A stretch of 64,000 bases of DNA. Source: Paenibacillus sp. PL91. Its GTDB lineage: Bacteria; Bacillota; Bacilli; Paenibacillales; Paenibacillaceae. The stretch lies in assembly GCF_012935325.2 (NCBI RefSeq), contig NZ_JABBYG020000027.1, positions 1-64,000 on the forward strand. Reading direction: 5' to 3'. Position 1 is the stretch's first letter, and the number at the start of each line of letters is the position of its first letter. Below are positions 34,527 to 45,052 of the stretch, piece by piece. The notes under the pieces were generated by a model. The model saw only the letters and a list, made by a program, of their open reading frames with translations, was not told the origin of the DNA and made no database searches. The position numbers and the translations under genes were made by a program.

Positions 34527-34592
34527 GTATAACCCTAACGGGTCATTGAAATGCTAGAAATAGCAACTATTAGAAGAAAGGGGGACTTTCTC

Positions 34593-35063
34593 ATGCCACG
34601 CAAAGGTCCTGTAACGAAACGCGATGTGCTACCAGATCCGTTGTATAACAGCAAACTGGTAACGCGCCTAATCAACCGCATCATGCTTGACGGTAAAAGA
34701 GGCGTTGCACAAACATTGTTGTACGATGCTTTCAAACTGATTCAAGAACGCACGAGTAAAGATCCAATGGAAGTATTCGATGCTGCAATGAAAAATATTA
34801 TGCCAGTACTTGAGGTTAAAGCTCGCCGTGTTGGTGGTGCTAACTATCAAGTGCCGATCGAAGTTAAACCAGAGCGCCGTACTGCACTTGCTCTCCGTTG
34901 GCTCGTGAACTACTCACGTAACCGCGGTGAGAAAACAATGGTAGAGCGTTTAGCTGCTGAAATCACAGATGCTTCCAATAACACTGGTGCAGCTGTTAAG
35001 AAGCGCGAAGACACTCACAAAATGGCTGATGCTAACAGAGCATTCGCACACTACCGTTGGTAG
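34593..35063 (+). CDS. rpsG: 30S ribosomal protein S7
   Basis: Primary 16S rRNA-binding protein of the small-subunit head. The 156-residue protein starts MPRKGPVTKRDVLPDP and keeps the VTRLINRIMLDGKRGVAQ segment. ATG at 34593 follows AAAGGGGG; the ATG at 34551 is upstream without a site. The usual length of the family is 156. Confidence 0.97.
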   Translation: MPRKGPVTKRDVLPDPLYNSKLVTRLINRIMLDGKRGVAQTLLYDAFKLIQERTSKDPMEVFDAAMKNIMPVLEVKARRVGGANYQVPIEVKPERRTALALRWLVNYSRNRGEKTMVERLAAEITDASNNTGAAVKKREDTHKMADANRAFAHYRW

Positions 35064-35092
35064 GATTCTAACATTCGAGAGGAGACCATTTT

Positions 35093-37168
35093 ATGTCAAG
35101 AGAGTTCTCCTTGAACAATACGCGCAACATCGGGATTATGGCGCATATTGATGCTGGTAAAACCACTACAACTGAGCGGATCTTGTTCTTCACGGGCCGT
35201 ACCCACAAAATCGGAGAAGTGCACGAAGGTGCTGCTACGATGGACTGGATGGAACAAGAACAAGAGCGCGGTATTACGATTACGTCTGCCGCGACGACTG
35301 CTCAATGGAATGGACACCGTATTAATATTATCGACACCCCGGGACACGTTGACTTCACAGTAGAAGTTGAGCGTTCCCTGCGCGTTTTGGACGGGGCCGT
35401 TGGAGTTTTCAGTGCTAAAGAAGGCGTTGAGCCACAGTCTGAGACTGTATGGCGTCAAGCTGACCGTTACAACGTTCCGCGTATCGCTTACGTAAACAAG
35501 ATGGACATCATTGGTGCAGACTTCCTTAACGTTATTAAAGATATGCGTGAGCGTCTGCAAGCTAATGCTGTTGCCATTCAAATTCCGATTGGCGCTGAGT
35601 CTGATTTTGTCGGCGTTATCGATATCGTTGAACGTGTAGCATATAAGTACAAAGACGATACAGGTAAAGACCCTATTCAAGTTGAAATTCCTTCGGAGTA
35701 TGCTGACCAAGTGGAAGAGCTTCGTACGGAATTGATTGAGAAGGTTGCTGAACTGGACGAAGAATTAACGATGAAATATTTGGAAGGTGAAGAAATCACT
35801 ATTCCAGAAATTAAAGCAGCACTCCGTAAAGGTGTTTGCGAAGTTAAAATCTTCCCAGTAATCGTTGGTTCATCTTACCGCAATAAAGGCGTTCAATTGA
35901 TGTTGGATGCGGTTGTAGACTATCTTCCATCTCCGCTTGATGTACCTTCCATTAAAGGTACGCTTGAAGACGGCGAAGAAGGCGAACGTCCATCATCCGA
36001 TACAGAGCCGTTCTCGGCTTTGGCATTCAAAATCATGACGGATCCTTATGTTGGTAGATTGACGTTCTTCCGTGTGTATTCAGGAATTCTGAAATCCGGT
36101 TCTTATGTTCTTAACTCAACTAAGGGCAAACGCGAACGGATTGGACGGATTTTGCAAATGCATGCGAACGCTCGTCAAGAGATTTCCGAAGTGTATGCAG
36201 GTGATATTGCTGCAGCTGTTGGTCTTAAAGACACAACAACAGGAGACACTCTTTGCGATGAGAAGAACATTATCATTCTTGAATCAATGAACTTCCCTGA
36301 GCCGGTTATCTCGGTTGCTATCGAACCAAAAACGAAAGCTGACCAAGATAAACTAGGTATCGCAATTTCCAAACTGGCAGAAGAAGATCCTACCTTCCGC
36401 GCACATACAGACGAAGAAACAAACCAGACGATCATTTCTGGTATGGGTGAGCTTCACCTTGAGATTCTCGTTGACCGTATGTTCCGTGAATTCAAAGTTG
36501 AAACAAACGTTGGTAAACCGCAAGTTGCTTACCGTGAAACGTTCCGTGAAGCTGCGAAGGTTGAAGGTAAGTTCGTTCGTCAGTCCGGTGGTAAAGGTCA
36601 ATTCGGTCATTGTTGGGTTGAGTTCTCACCACTTGAGCCGGGTTCAGGCTTCATATTCGAAAACAAAACAGTTGGTGGATCAATTCCGCGTGAATTTATC
36701 GCTCCTATCCAAGCTGGTATCGAAGAGTCAATGAAGAACGGCGTTATCGCTGGCTTCCCGCTCGTTGATGTCAAAGCTGTTGTAGTTGACGGATCGTACC
36801 ATGATGTTGACTCCTCGGAGATGGCGTTTAAAATTGCAGGTTCGATGGCGCTTAAAGCTGCCAAAGATAAATGTAAGCCAGTTCTTCTTGAGCCTATCAT
36901 GAAGGTAGAAGTTACTGTTCCTGAAGAGTACATGGGCGATGTTATGGGTATGCTTAACTCCCGTCGTGGTCGTATCGAAGGTATGGATACTCGTGCAGGT
37001 GCACAAATTATCCGCTCCAAGGTACCTCTCTCCGAGATGTTTGGTTATTCCACAACACTACGTTCCGGTACACAAGGACGCGGCGTATTCTCCATGGAGC
37101 TTTCTCACTATGAAGAAGTTCCAAAATCGATTTCTGAAGAGATCATTGCTAAGAACAAAGGCGAGTAA
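35093..37168 (+). CDS. fusA: Elongation factor G
   Basis: Translocation GTPase of 691 residues. G1 AHIDAGKTTTTE (17-28), switch II DTPGHVDF (about 82-89), NKMD (about 136-139), then domains II-V. ATG at 35093 follows GAGAGGAG. The gene lies between rpsG and tuf as in most Firmicutes. Confidence 0.98.
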   Translation: MSREFSLNNTRNIGIMAHIDAGKTTTTERILFFTGRTHKIGEVHEGAATMDWMEQEQERGITITSAATTAQWNGHRINIIDTPGHVDFTVEVERSLRVLDGAVGVFSAKEGVEPQSETVWRQADRYNVPRIAYVNKMDIIGADFLNVIKDMRERLQANAVAIQIPIGAESDFVGVIDIVERVAYKYKDDTGKDPIQVEIPSEYADQVEELRTELIEKVAELDEELTMKYLEGEEITIPEIKAALRKGVCEVKIFPVIVGSSYRNKGVQLMLDAVVDYLPSPLDVPSIKGTLEDGEEGERPSSDTEPFSALAFKIMTDPYVGRLTFFRVYSGILKSGSYVLNSTKGKRERIGRILQMHANARQEISEVYAGDIAAAVGLKDTTTGDTLCDEKNIIILESMNFPEPVISVAIEPKTKADQDKLGIAISKLAEEDPTFRAHTDEETNQTIISGMGELHLEILVDRMFREFKVETNVGKPQVAYRETFREAAKVEGKFVRQSGGKGQFGHCWVEFSPLEPGSGFIFENKTVGGSIPREFIAPIQAGIEESMKNGVIAGFPLVDVKAVVVDGSYHDVDSSEMAFKIAGSMALKAAKDKCKPVLLEPIMKVEVTVPEEYMGDVMGMLNSRRGRIEGMDTRAGAQIIRSKVPLSEMFGYSTTLRSGTQGRGVFSMELSHYEEVPKSISEEIIAKNKGE

Positions 37169-37281
37169 TCGCTTTTGGTCTACTAAATTAGTGCTTTTGG
37201 CCGCCAGCTACGTTTGCTTGCAAACCTGATGTCGGCCCACACATAAAAAAATTCATGATATATTGAGGAGGCTCAAGTTCA

Positions 37282-38472
<1,191 letters not shown>

Positions 38473-38502
38473 TTGATGGCGGCTTTAGCCGCTATGAATA
38501 AC

Positions 38503-38530
38503 AAAAGCCCTCACCTTGGTGAGGGCTTTT
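38503..38530 (+). terminator. Terminator of the str operon
   Basis: AAAAGCCCTCACC pairs with GGTGAGGGCTTTT; the 3' arm itself ends in TTTT. Confidence 0.9.
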
Positions 38531-38591
38531 GATTTGTGCGGACATTGTCGAGCAATAGGTCGACTAACTTATTTTTACATTCAACTAATGA

Positions 38592-38755
38592 TTGACTGTA
38601 CACCTCAAGCCCATTTAATATTAGGGAATAGTAATAGAATGTCGTCTTGCTCGTTAAGATACAGCCAATTACGTACAGTCATAGACTTTAATGAGAGAAA
38701 GCGATGATGCTTTGCTGTACTTGATTAGTCCATAACAGCTTCTTTACAAGACGAC
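38592..38755 (+). promoter_or_regulatory. Promoter and structured leader region of the ABC transporter operon
   Basis: A possible promoter is TTGACT (38592-38597), 16 bp, TTTAAT (38614-38619). Downstream, GTCGTCTTG (38641-38649) is the exact reverse complement of CAAGACGAC (38747-38755), and GACTGTAC (38594-38601) of GTACAGTC (38674-38681). The leader could fold, but I see no T-box sequence and no known riboswitch. The gap 38473-38780 has no other feature beyond the tuf terminator. Confidence 0.4.
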
Positions 38756-38780
38756 TTACACGATGAGAGGGGTTTAAAGG

Positions 38781-39839
38781 ATGAACAGAAAGTTTTGGCT
38801 TAGTATTGCATTAGCTTCGATTATGATTGTAACGGCAGCATGTGGTGCCAACACAGGTAAAACTGGCTCGGAAAACGAAGGTAATACAGCAAACGCGGGA
38901 GCAAACGCCGGTAACACGTCCGAGAAAACGTACAAAATTGCCGTTTCCCAAATCGTAGAGCATCCATCATTGGATGCAACATATGACGGCTTCGTCGCTG
39001 CTCTTAAAGATGCAGGCATTGAAGAAGGCAAAAACCTGGAGCTCGATTTCAATAATGCACAAGGCGAGCAGGCGAACATTAAAACGATTTCGCAAAAAAT
39101 TGCTAGCAGCAAAAGCGATCTTGCATTAGGTATTGCTACACCGACTGCACAAGCGCTTGCTGATGATGTAAAGGACATTCCTGTATTATTTGCTGCTGTA
39201 ACAGACCCAGTTGAAGCAGGTATCGTAACGCAACTGGAAGCGCCAGGAGGCAACATTACCGGTGCATCGGATACGAATCCAGCTGCTATTACACAAACAA
39301 TGGACTTTATCGCTTCCCAAATTCCTGATGTAAAAAATGTTGGTCTTGTCATTAATGAGGGCGAACAAAACGCTGTAGTAATGGCTAAAGTTGCTGAGGA
39401 AGCACTTGCTAAGCATGATATCAAGCTGATCAAAGCATCGGTAGCTAATTCATCAGACGTTAAACAAGCAGCCGATTCTTTAGTTGGCCGTGTCGATGCT
39501 ATCTACATTACTTTAGATAATATGGTTGTTACTGGCGCAGATGCGATTATCGAAGTAGCAAATGAAAATGACATACCATTTTTCTCAGCTGATCGTGATA
39601 CTGTTGAAAAAGGCGCATTCGCGGCAGTAGGCTTCAAATATTATGATCATGGCTATGAAGTTGGTCAAATGGCAGTTGAAATTTTGAAAAACGGCAAAAA
39701 ACCAGCGGAGATGGATGTTACTGTTCCTCAGAAGCTTGATTTCATTTTCAATATGAAAGCAGCGGCAGAGCAAGGCATCACCGTAACCGATGAGATGAAA
39801 GCGTTCGTTAAGGATCAAGCTAACAACATCATCGAGTAA
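38781..39839 (+). CDS. trpX: ABC transporter substrate-binding lipoprotein (TrpX-like)
   Basis: A 352-residue lipoprotein: signal peptide with lipobox VTAAC (Cys21), a Gly/Asn/Thr-rich linker (22-45), then the two-lobed domain of the ABC_sub_bind family (YKIAVSQIVEHPSLD onward). With the next two genes it matches the TrpXYZ importers, some of which carry tryptophan. Substrate cannot be read from the sequence, and no tryptophan T-box is seen. ATG at 38781 after GAGAGGGG. Confidence 0.8.
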   Translation: MNRKFWLSIALASIMIVTAACGANTGKTGSENEGNTANAGANAGNTSEKTYKIAVSQIVEHPSLDATYDGFVAALKDAGIEEGKNLELDFNNAQGEQANIKTISQKIASSKSDLALGIATPTAQALADDVKDIPVLFAAVTDPVEAGIVTQLEAPGGNITGASDTNPAAITQTMDFIASQIPDVKNVGLVINEGEQNAVVMAKVAEEALAKHDIKLIKASVANSSDVKQAADSLVGRVDAIYITLDNMVVTGADAIIEVANENDIPFFSADRDTVEKGAFAAVGFKYYDHGYEVGQMAVEILKNGKKPAEMDVTVPQKLDFIFNMKAAAEQGITVTDEMKAFVKDQANNIIE

Positions 39840-39883
39840 TTTACGGGCATTTAGCTAAAAATAATAAAACAAAAGCTATACAT

Positions 39884-39910
39884 GGGGTGATCGGGTTACT
39901 CGTTCACCCC
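39884..39910 (+). other. Intercistronic hairpin between transporter genes
   Basis: GGGGTGA (39884-39890) pairs with TCACCCC (39904-39910), then CTTGTT. It would partly stop transcription or protect the upstream mRNA, giving more binding protein than membrane parts, as is common in ABC importer operons. Confidence 0.55.
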
Positions 39911-39937
39911 CTTGTTATGATAAAGGAGGTATGTCAT

Positions 39938-40852
39938 TTGCTCGCATCGATACAGGGAGCCGTAGAAAGCGGATTATTGTATGCGCTTATGGCACTTGGT
40001 GTTTATATTACATTTCGGATTCTTGATTTTCCGGATCTTACAGTAGACGGCAGCTTCACAACAGGAGCCGCTATCGGAACGGTTCTAACTGTAAACGGAA
40101 CAGCTCCTTGGCTAGCAATTATATGTGCTTTTATAGGCGGAGCTATTGCTGGTACTTGCACAGGACTGCTGCATACTAAAGGCAAGGTTAATGGTCTACT
40201 ATCAGGCATTATTATGATGATTGCCTTATATTCGATCAATTTGCGGATAATGGGCAAGCCGAATCTATCTTTAAGAGGTCATGATAATTTATTTGATAAC
40301 TTACCGACTCTCGCGGTCATGATTATATTTGTCATTATCGTCAAACTGGTGCTCGATTTATTTTTCCGTACGGACATTGGATTAAGTCTTCGCGCAACAG
40401 GAGATAATTCACGTATGATCCGGAGCTTCGGTGCCAATACCGACATTACGACAATCTTCGGTATCGCTTTATCGAATGCCCTCGTTGCTACTTCAGGCGG
40501 GCTGGTTGCTCACTACCAGAAGTATGCAGACAACAGCATGGGTATCGGTATGATCGTCATTGGTCTTGCGTCAGTTATTATTGGTGAAGCCATTTTCGGT
40601 GCTCGTACGATTTTTAGAGCGACGCTGGCAGCGGTGCTTGGGTCGATTATTTATCGTATTATTTACGCATTTGCGCTTCGCGTGGAGTGGCTAGAGGCAT
40701 CGGATATGAAGCTGATTACAGCTGTTATTATCATATTTGCATTGGTCGTGCCTTCTACGCGCAGAGTGATTAAACAAAAAAACGTAGCGCGAAAACGAAC
40801 AGCAGAAATGCTTGCATCTTTGGATAAAGCGCAGCCTGGAGGTGGACGCTAA
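39938..40852 (+). CDS. trpY: ABC transporter permease (TrpY-like)
   Basis: A 304-residue, very hydrophobic protein with about eight membrane segments, of the branched-chain-amino-acid type permease family (BPD_transp_2). It has the loop RATGDNSRMIRSFGAN that contacts the ATPase. TTG at 39938 lies 8 bases after AAAGGAGG; the frame opens upstream at 39887 without a good site. It overlaps the ATPase gene by one base. Confidence 0.82.
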   Translation: MLASIQGAVESGLLYALMALGVYITFRILDFPDLTVDGSFTTGAAIGTVLTVNGTAPWLAIICAFIGGAIAGTCTGLLHTKGKVNGLLSGIIMMIALYSINLRIMGKPNLSLRGHDNLFDNLPTLAVMIIFVIIVKLVLDLFFRTDIGLSLRATGDNSRMIRSFGANTDITTIFGIALSNALVATSGGLVAHYQKYADNSMGIGMIVIGLASVIIGEAIFGARTIFRATLAAVLGSIIYRIIYAFALRVEWLEASDMKLITAVIIIFALVVPSTRRVIKQKNVARKRTAEMLASLDKAQPGGGR

Positions 40853-41646
40853 TGTTGGAGATAGCTAAAGTGTCCAAGTTGTTTAATCCAGGTACGGTTG
40901 ATGAGAAGACGGCGCTTGTTGGCGCTAACCTTACGATGAAGCCAGGCGATTTTATTACGGTAATCGGTAGTAACGGCGCCGGCAAGTCCACGTTGATGAA
41001 TATTATTTCAGGCGTTATGAAGCCGGATGCTGGTGAAGTTCGGATTGATGGTCGCAATATAAGCCAGCTTACCGAGTATCAGCGCAGTAAATGGATTGGG
41101 CGTGTGTTCCAAGACCCAATGGCGGGTACAGCTCCTCGTATGTCTATTGAAGAAAATTTGGCGATAGCGTATGCCCGCGGAAAATCTCGTGGATTTTCAT
41201 TTGGAGTAACGCGTGCGAAGCGTGCTATTTTCAAGCAAGAGCTTCAGCGTCTTGGCATTGGTCTTGAGAACCGTCTTGGCGCAAAGGTAGGCTTATTGTC
41301 CGGCGGAGAGAGACAAGCGCTTAGCCTGCTCATGGCCACCTTCACAAGGCCGCAGATCTTGCTGCTCGATGAGCATACCGCCGCGCTAGATCCATCTCGT
41401 GCGGAACTCATTACATCGCTGACAGAAACGCTTGTCCGTGAAATGAAATTGACTACCCTTATGGTAACTCACAATATGGAACAGGCCATTCGCCTAGGTA
41501 ATCGTCTTATTATGATGGACAAGGGTCGAATCATTCTAGATGTGCCTGAAGAACGCAAAAAGGATCTTACAGTCGAGCAGCTGCTTGGGGAATTCGAGCT
41601 CATTAGCGGCAAGAAGCTGGCTGATGATAGAATTGTGCTTGGTTAA
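40852..41646 (+). CDS. trpZ: ABC transporter ATP-binding protein (TrpZ-like)
   Basis: A 264-residue ATPase with Walker A GSNGAGKST (about 43-51), signature LSGGERQ (about 147-153), Walker B ILLLDEH (about 165-171) and the switch histidine in VTHNMEQA. It completes a three-gene importer with the two upstream genes. ATG at 40852 overlaps the permease stop; GGAGGTGG is just upstream. The operon is not part of the usual tuf-rpsJ interval. Confidence 0.85.
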   Translation: MLEIAKVSKLFNPGTVDEKTALVGANLTMKPGDFITVIGSNGAGKSTLMNIISGVMKPDAGEVRIDGRNISQLTEYQRSKWIGRVFQDPMAGTAPRMSIEENLAIAYARGKSRGFSFGVTRAKRAIFKQELQRLGIGLENRLGAKVGLLSGGERQALSLLMATFTRPQILLLDEHTAALDPSRAELITSLTETLVREMKLTTLMVTHNMEQAIRLGNRLIMMDKGRIILDVPEERKKDLTVEQLLGEFELISGKKLADDRIVLG

Positions 41647-41661
41647 AGAATTAGAGAATAG

Positions 41662-41697
41662 AACACGCAGCGACTATCGGTCTCTGCGTGTTTTTTA
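41662..41697 (+). terminator. Terminator of the ABC transporter operon
   Basis: AACACGCAG pairs with CTGCGTGTT around a loop of about 13 bases; six T residues follow. Confidence 0.88.
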
Positions 41698-41782
41698 TTT
41701 ATATGTGTTCCATATGGCCGCTATCATTGCATGCTGGCGTTATTTGGAGGTGTCTTTTCGTACGCGAACTGTTTATAATCAG

Positions 41783-41857
41783 ATAGCGCCCATTAATTCC
41801 GTTATTATAATGGATAATGTTCTAATGGCTTGTAATAAGGGACATAATGGGCGTTAT
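41783..41857. repeat. Long imperfect inverted repeat in the gap before rpsJ
   Basis: ATAGCGCCCATTA (41783-41795) pairs at 12 of 13 positions with TAATGGGCGTTAT (41845-41857), and inner parts (CCGTTATTA with TAATAAGG) also pair. It could be a MITE remnant or a structured RNA. The remaining bases of 41698-42054 hold no gene I can support. Confidence 0.5.
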
Positions 41858-42054
41858 ACGGACAAATATAGCGTTGGTGCCATACAGGCAGTAGAAGAAG
41901 ACAAAGGTAATACGCATAGAGCAGAACTGTTTCTTCTATTATAATTGGATAGCTGAAAGAGAGCTTGATTTGTTGCTTGATAGAGGATAAATACATGATC
42001 AAATCGCGATATTCATCATAAATGGTTGTGAGTTGAAAATGATTTAACTTTATG

Positions 42055-42083
42055 TTGCAATTGCCTATTGGATTCGGTATAAT
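42055..42083 (+). promoter_or_regulatory. Sigma-A promoter of the S10 operon
   Basis: TTGCAA (42055-42060), 17-bp spacer, TATAAT (42078-42083). It is the main candidate for transcription of the S10-spc-alpha cluster. Confidence 0.8.
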
Positions 42084-42089
42084 AGTGTC

Positions 42090-42205
42090 TGTTGGTCTGA
42101 CGTTGCGATGATGTGAGAGGTTGCCGACACACCCGGCCCCTTTGCCATGGGGCATGTGCCAGGGTTTTCTCACGGAGTATGTCCGATAATAAATTGGGCG
42201 ATAGA
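42090..42205 (+). promoter_or_regulatory. Structured leader of the S10 operon
   Basis: TGTGAGA near 42111 pairs with TCTCAC near 42169, enclosing GCCCC/GGGGC (about 42136-42153). The stretch GAGAGGTTGCCGACACACCC resembles a leader I recall ahead of rpsJ in other Bacillales. Function, perhaps autoregulation by a ribosomal protein, is inferred. Confidence 0.5.
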
Positions 42206-42218
42206 AGGAGGGACTTAT

Positions 42219-42527
42219 ATGGCAAAGCAAAAGATTCGTATCCGCTTGAAAGCATACGATCACAGAATTCTTGATCAATCCGCAGAGAAAATCGTTGAAA
42301 CTGCAAAACGTTCCGGTGCAGGCGTATCCGGGCCGATTCCGTTGCCAACGGAAAAGCAAATCATCACCATTCTCCGTGCGGTACACAAGTACAAGGATTC
42401 CAGGGAGCAATTCGAACAACGCACTCATAAGCGTTTGATCGACATTGTAAACCCAACGCCGCAAACGGTTGATGCGTTGATGCGCCTGGATTTACCATCC
42501 GGTGTAGATATCGAAATCAAACTGTAA
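42219..42527 (+). CDS. rpsJ: 30S ribosomal protein S10
   Basis: Small-subunit head protein (and NusE transcription partner), 102 residues, starting AKQKIRIRLKAYDHRILDQS. ATG at 42219 follows AAGGAGGG; upstream in-frame codons from 42147 belong to the leader. First gene of the S10 operon. Confidence 0.97.
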   Translation: MAKQKIRIRLKAYDHRILDQSAEKIVETAKRSGAGVSGPIPLPTEKQIITILRAVHKYKDSREQFEQRTHKRLIDIVNPTPQTVDALMRLDLPSGVDIEIKL

Positions 42528-42568
42528 TATCAGCATATGCGATCATAGAAAGGAAATGAGGTGTCAAC

Positions 42569-43192
42569 ATGAAAGGTATCTTAGGAAAAAAACTTGGTAT
42601 GACTCAAGTGTTTACTGCTGAAGGTAATGTCGTTCCTGTAACGGTTATCGAAGCTGGACCTTGCGTAGTACTTCAGAAGAAAGACCAAGAGAACGATGGC
42701 TACGAAGCTGTTCAGTTCGGTTTCTCTGATAAGAAAGAAAGCAGATCGAACAAGCCAGAAGCTGGTCATGCTAAAAAAGCTAACACAACACCTAAGCGCT
42801 ACATTCGTGAAATTCGCGGAATTAACCTGGGTGATTATGAAGTTGGCCAAGAAGTGAAAGCTGACCTATTCACAGAGGGCGAATTCGTTGACGTAACAGG
42901 TATTTCTAAAGGTAAAGGCTTTGCCGGCGTTATCAAACGTTGGGGACAAAGCACGGGTCCTATGTCTCACGGTTCCCGTTACCACCGTGGACCAGGTTCG
43001 ATGGGTTCTATCCAAGCGAACCGTGTACCGAAAGGCAAACGCCTTCCAGGACATATGGGTCACGAAACAATTACGATTCAAAAGCTTGAAGTTATCCGTG
43101 TAGATGCAGAACGTAACGTTCTTCTTGTAAAAGGATCCATTCCGGGCCCTAAAAACGGATTTGTAAAAGTAAAACAAACTGTTAAGAACTAA
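42569..43192 (+). CDS. rplC: 50S ribosomal protein L3
   Basis: Early assembly protein near the peptidyl transferase centre, 207 residues, starting KGILGKKLGMTQVF. The central loop (FAGVIKRWGQSTGPMSHGS) reaches toward the catalytic centre. ATG at 42569; the upstream site GGAAATGAGGTG is moderate. Confidence 0.97.
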   Translation: MKGILGKKLGMTQVFTAEGNVVPVTVIEAGPCVVLQKKDQENDGYEAVQFGFSDKKESRSNKPEAGHAKKANTTPKRYIREIRGINLGDYEVGQEVKADLFTEGEFVDVTGISKGKGFAGVIKRWGQSTGPMSHGSRYHRGPGSMGSIQANRVPKGKRLPGHMGHETITIQKLEVIRVDAERNVLLVKGSIPGPKNGFVKVKQTVKN

Positions 43193-43220
43193 TTGCTCTT
43201 AAAGAAAGGAGGAACAGGAA

Positions 43221-43844
43221 ATGCCAAAAGTAACAGTATATAACGTGAGCGGCGCGCAAGTGGGCGAACTAGAACTGGCTGAAACGGTTTTCGGAATTCA
43301 ACCAAACGTTCATGTTTTGCACAGTGCTGTTGTTAATCAACAAGCATCTGAGCGCTTCGGTAATCACAAAACTAAAGGACGCTCCGAAGTACGCGGTGGC
43401 GGTCGTAAACCTTGGAAACAAAAAGGTACTGGCCGTGCTCGTCAAGGTAGCATTCGCTCCCCGCAATGGGTTGGCGGTGGCGTAGTATTCGGACCGACAC
43501 CACGCTCATACGGATTCAAGCTTCCTAAGAAAGTTCGTCGTCTAGCGATTAAATCGGCATTGTCATCGAAAGTGATTGCAAACGAGATTATCGTTTTGGA
43601 TCAACTGACATTTGCAGCTCCTAAGACGAAAGAATTCGCAGCAATCTTGAACAATCTTAAAGTTGGCCGCAAAGCACTAGTTGTAACGGCTAATTATGAA
43701 GACAATGTAGCATTGTCTGCTCGTAACATCCCAGGTGTGAAGTTCGTTGCAGCTGACGGCATCAATGTTCTGGATGTACTCGTGCATGATAATCTTATCA
43801 TCACTAAAGAAGCAGTAGAGAAAGTACAGGAGGTGCTTGCGTAA
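43221..43844 (+). CDS. rplD: 50S ribosomal protein L4
   Basis: Lines the peptide exit tunnel, 207 residues. The extended loop (RGGGRKPWKQKGTGRARQGS, about 61-80) is the tunnel segment where macrolide resistance changes arise and it has the ordinary sequence. ATG at 43221 after AAAGGAGG. Its stop shares a base with the rplW start. Confidence 0.97.
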   Translation: MPKVTVYNVSGAQVGELELAETVFGIQPNVHVLHSAVVNQQASERFGNHKTKGRSEVRGGGRKPWKQKGTGRARQGSIRSPQWVGGGVVFGPTPRSYGFKLPKKVRRLAIKSALSSKVIANEIIVLDQLTFAAPKTKEFAAILNNLKVGRKALVVTANYEDNVALSARNIPGVKFVAADGINVLDVLVHDNLIITKEAVEKVQEVLA

Positions 43845-44137
43845 TGAAAAATCCACGCGATATTATCAAGCGCCCGGTTATCACGGAACGTACGAGCGAT
43901 TACATGGTTGACAAAAAGTATGTGTTTGAAGTAGATCTACGTTCAAACAAAACTGAAATCAAACTTGCAATCGAGCAAATCTTTAAAGTAAAAGTAACCG
44001 GCGTTAACACGATGCGTGTTGCGGGTAAACCAAAACGTTATGGTAAACATAGCGGATACAGACCGGATTGGAAAAAAGCGATCGTTCAACTGAGCGCTGA
44101 TAGCAAAGAACTTGAATTCTTTGAAACGTCTGTTTAG
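43844..44137 (+). CDS. rplW: 50S ribosomal protein L23
   Basis: Lies at the tunnel exit and docks trigger factor and SRP; 97 residues, starting KNPRDIIKRPVITERTSD. Coupled to rplD by a one-base overlap with AGGAGGTG upstream. Confidence 0.97.
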   Translation: MKNPRDIIKRPVITERTSDYMVDKKYVFEVDLRSNKTEIKLAIEQIFKVKVTGVNTMRVAGKPKRYGKHSGYRPDWKKAIVQLSADSKELEFFETSV

Positions 44138-44154
44138 AAAAGGAGGAAATCGAA

Positions 44155-44985
44155 GTGCCAATTAAAAAGTACAAACCGACATCTCCCGCTCGTCGTAACA
44201 TGTCCGTCTCGACTTTCGAAGAGATCACGACAAGCACACCGGAGAAATCGTTGCTTGCTCCTCTTTTCAAAAAAGCAGGACGCAACAACCAAGGTAAAAT
44301 TACGGTTCGTCACCATGGCGGCGGACACAAACGTAAATACCGTATCATTGACTTCAAACGTACGAAAGACGGTATTGTTGGTAACGTAGCGACGATCGAA
44401 TACGATCCGAACCGTTCATCCAACATCGCTTTGATCCATTACGTAGATGGTGAAAAAGCATACATTATCGCTCCTAAAGGTTTGAAAGTTGGAGATCAAG
44501 TAACTTCTGGCGTAGGTTCTGATATCAAGCCAGGCAACGCGTTGCCACTTGTGAACATCCCAGTTGGTACAGTTATCCACAACATCGAATTGAAACCAGG
44601 CAAAGGCGGACAACTCGTTCGTGCAGCTGGTACTAGTGCTCAACTTCTTGGTAAAGAAGAAAACTACGTATCCGTTCGTTTGTCATCAGGTGAAGTTCGT
44701 CGTATCTTGAACACTTGCCGTGCAACAATCGGTTCTGTTGGTAACGAAGATCACGAACTCGTGAAAATCGGTAAAGCCGGCCGTAACCGTTGGCTCGGAA
44801 ATCGTCCACAAGTACGTGGTGTTGTCATGAACCCTAACGATCACCCACACGGTGGTGGTGAAGGCCGTGCTCCAATCGGACGCAAATCGCCAATGTCGCC
44901 TTGGGGTAAACCAACTCTTGGTTACAAAACGCGCAAAAAGAAAAAAGCATCGAGCCAATACATTATTCGTCGTCGCACGAAATAA
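44155..44985 (+). CDS. rplB: 50S ribosomal protein L2
   Basis: Core rRNA-binding protein needed for peptidyl transfer, 276 residues. The C-terminal MNPNDHPHGGGEGRAPIG carries the functionally important histidine. GTG start at 44155 after AAAGGAGG. Confidence 0.97.
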   Translation: MPIKKYKPTSPARRNMSVSTFEEITTSTPEKSLLAPLFKKAGRNNQGKITVRHHGGGHKRKYRIIDFKRTKDGIVGNVATIEYDPNRSSNIALIHYVDGEKAYIIAPKGLKVGDQVTSGVGSDIKPGNALPLVNIPVGTVIHNIELKPGKGGQLVRAAGTSAQLLGKEENYVSVRLSSGEVRRILNTCRATIGSVGNEDHELVKIGKAGRNRWLGNRPQVRGVVMNPNDHPHGGGEGRAPIGRKSPMSPWGKPTLGYKTRKKKKASSQYIIRRRTK

Positions 44986-45052
44986 TAGCAGCTTGATAAA
45001 AACCGCGTGATGCGCAAGTATCGCTACCGCTTATATGAAGGGAGGAACACAA

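Noticed and set aside
38473..38780. Possible tryptophan T-box upstream of the TrpXYZ-like operon
   Set aside because: No TGGNACCGCG-type sequence and no terminator stem in the right place.
41540..42464. Open frames on both strands between the ABC operon and rpsJ
   Set aside because: They overlap real genes, the S10 promoter and its leader, and lack ribosome binding sites and family similarity.
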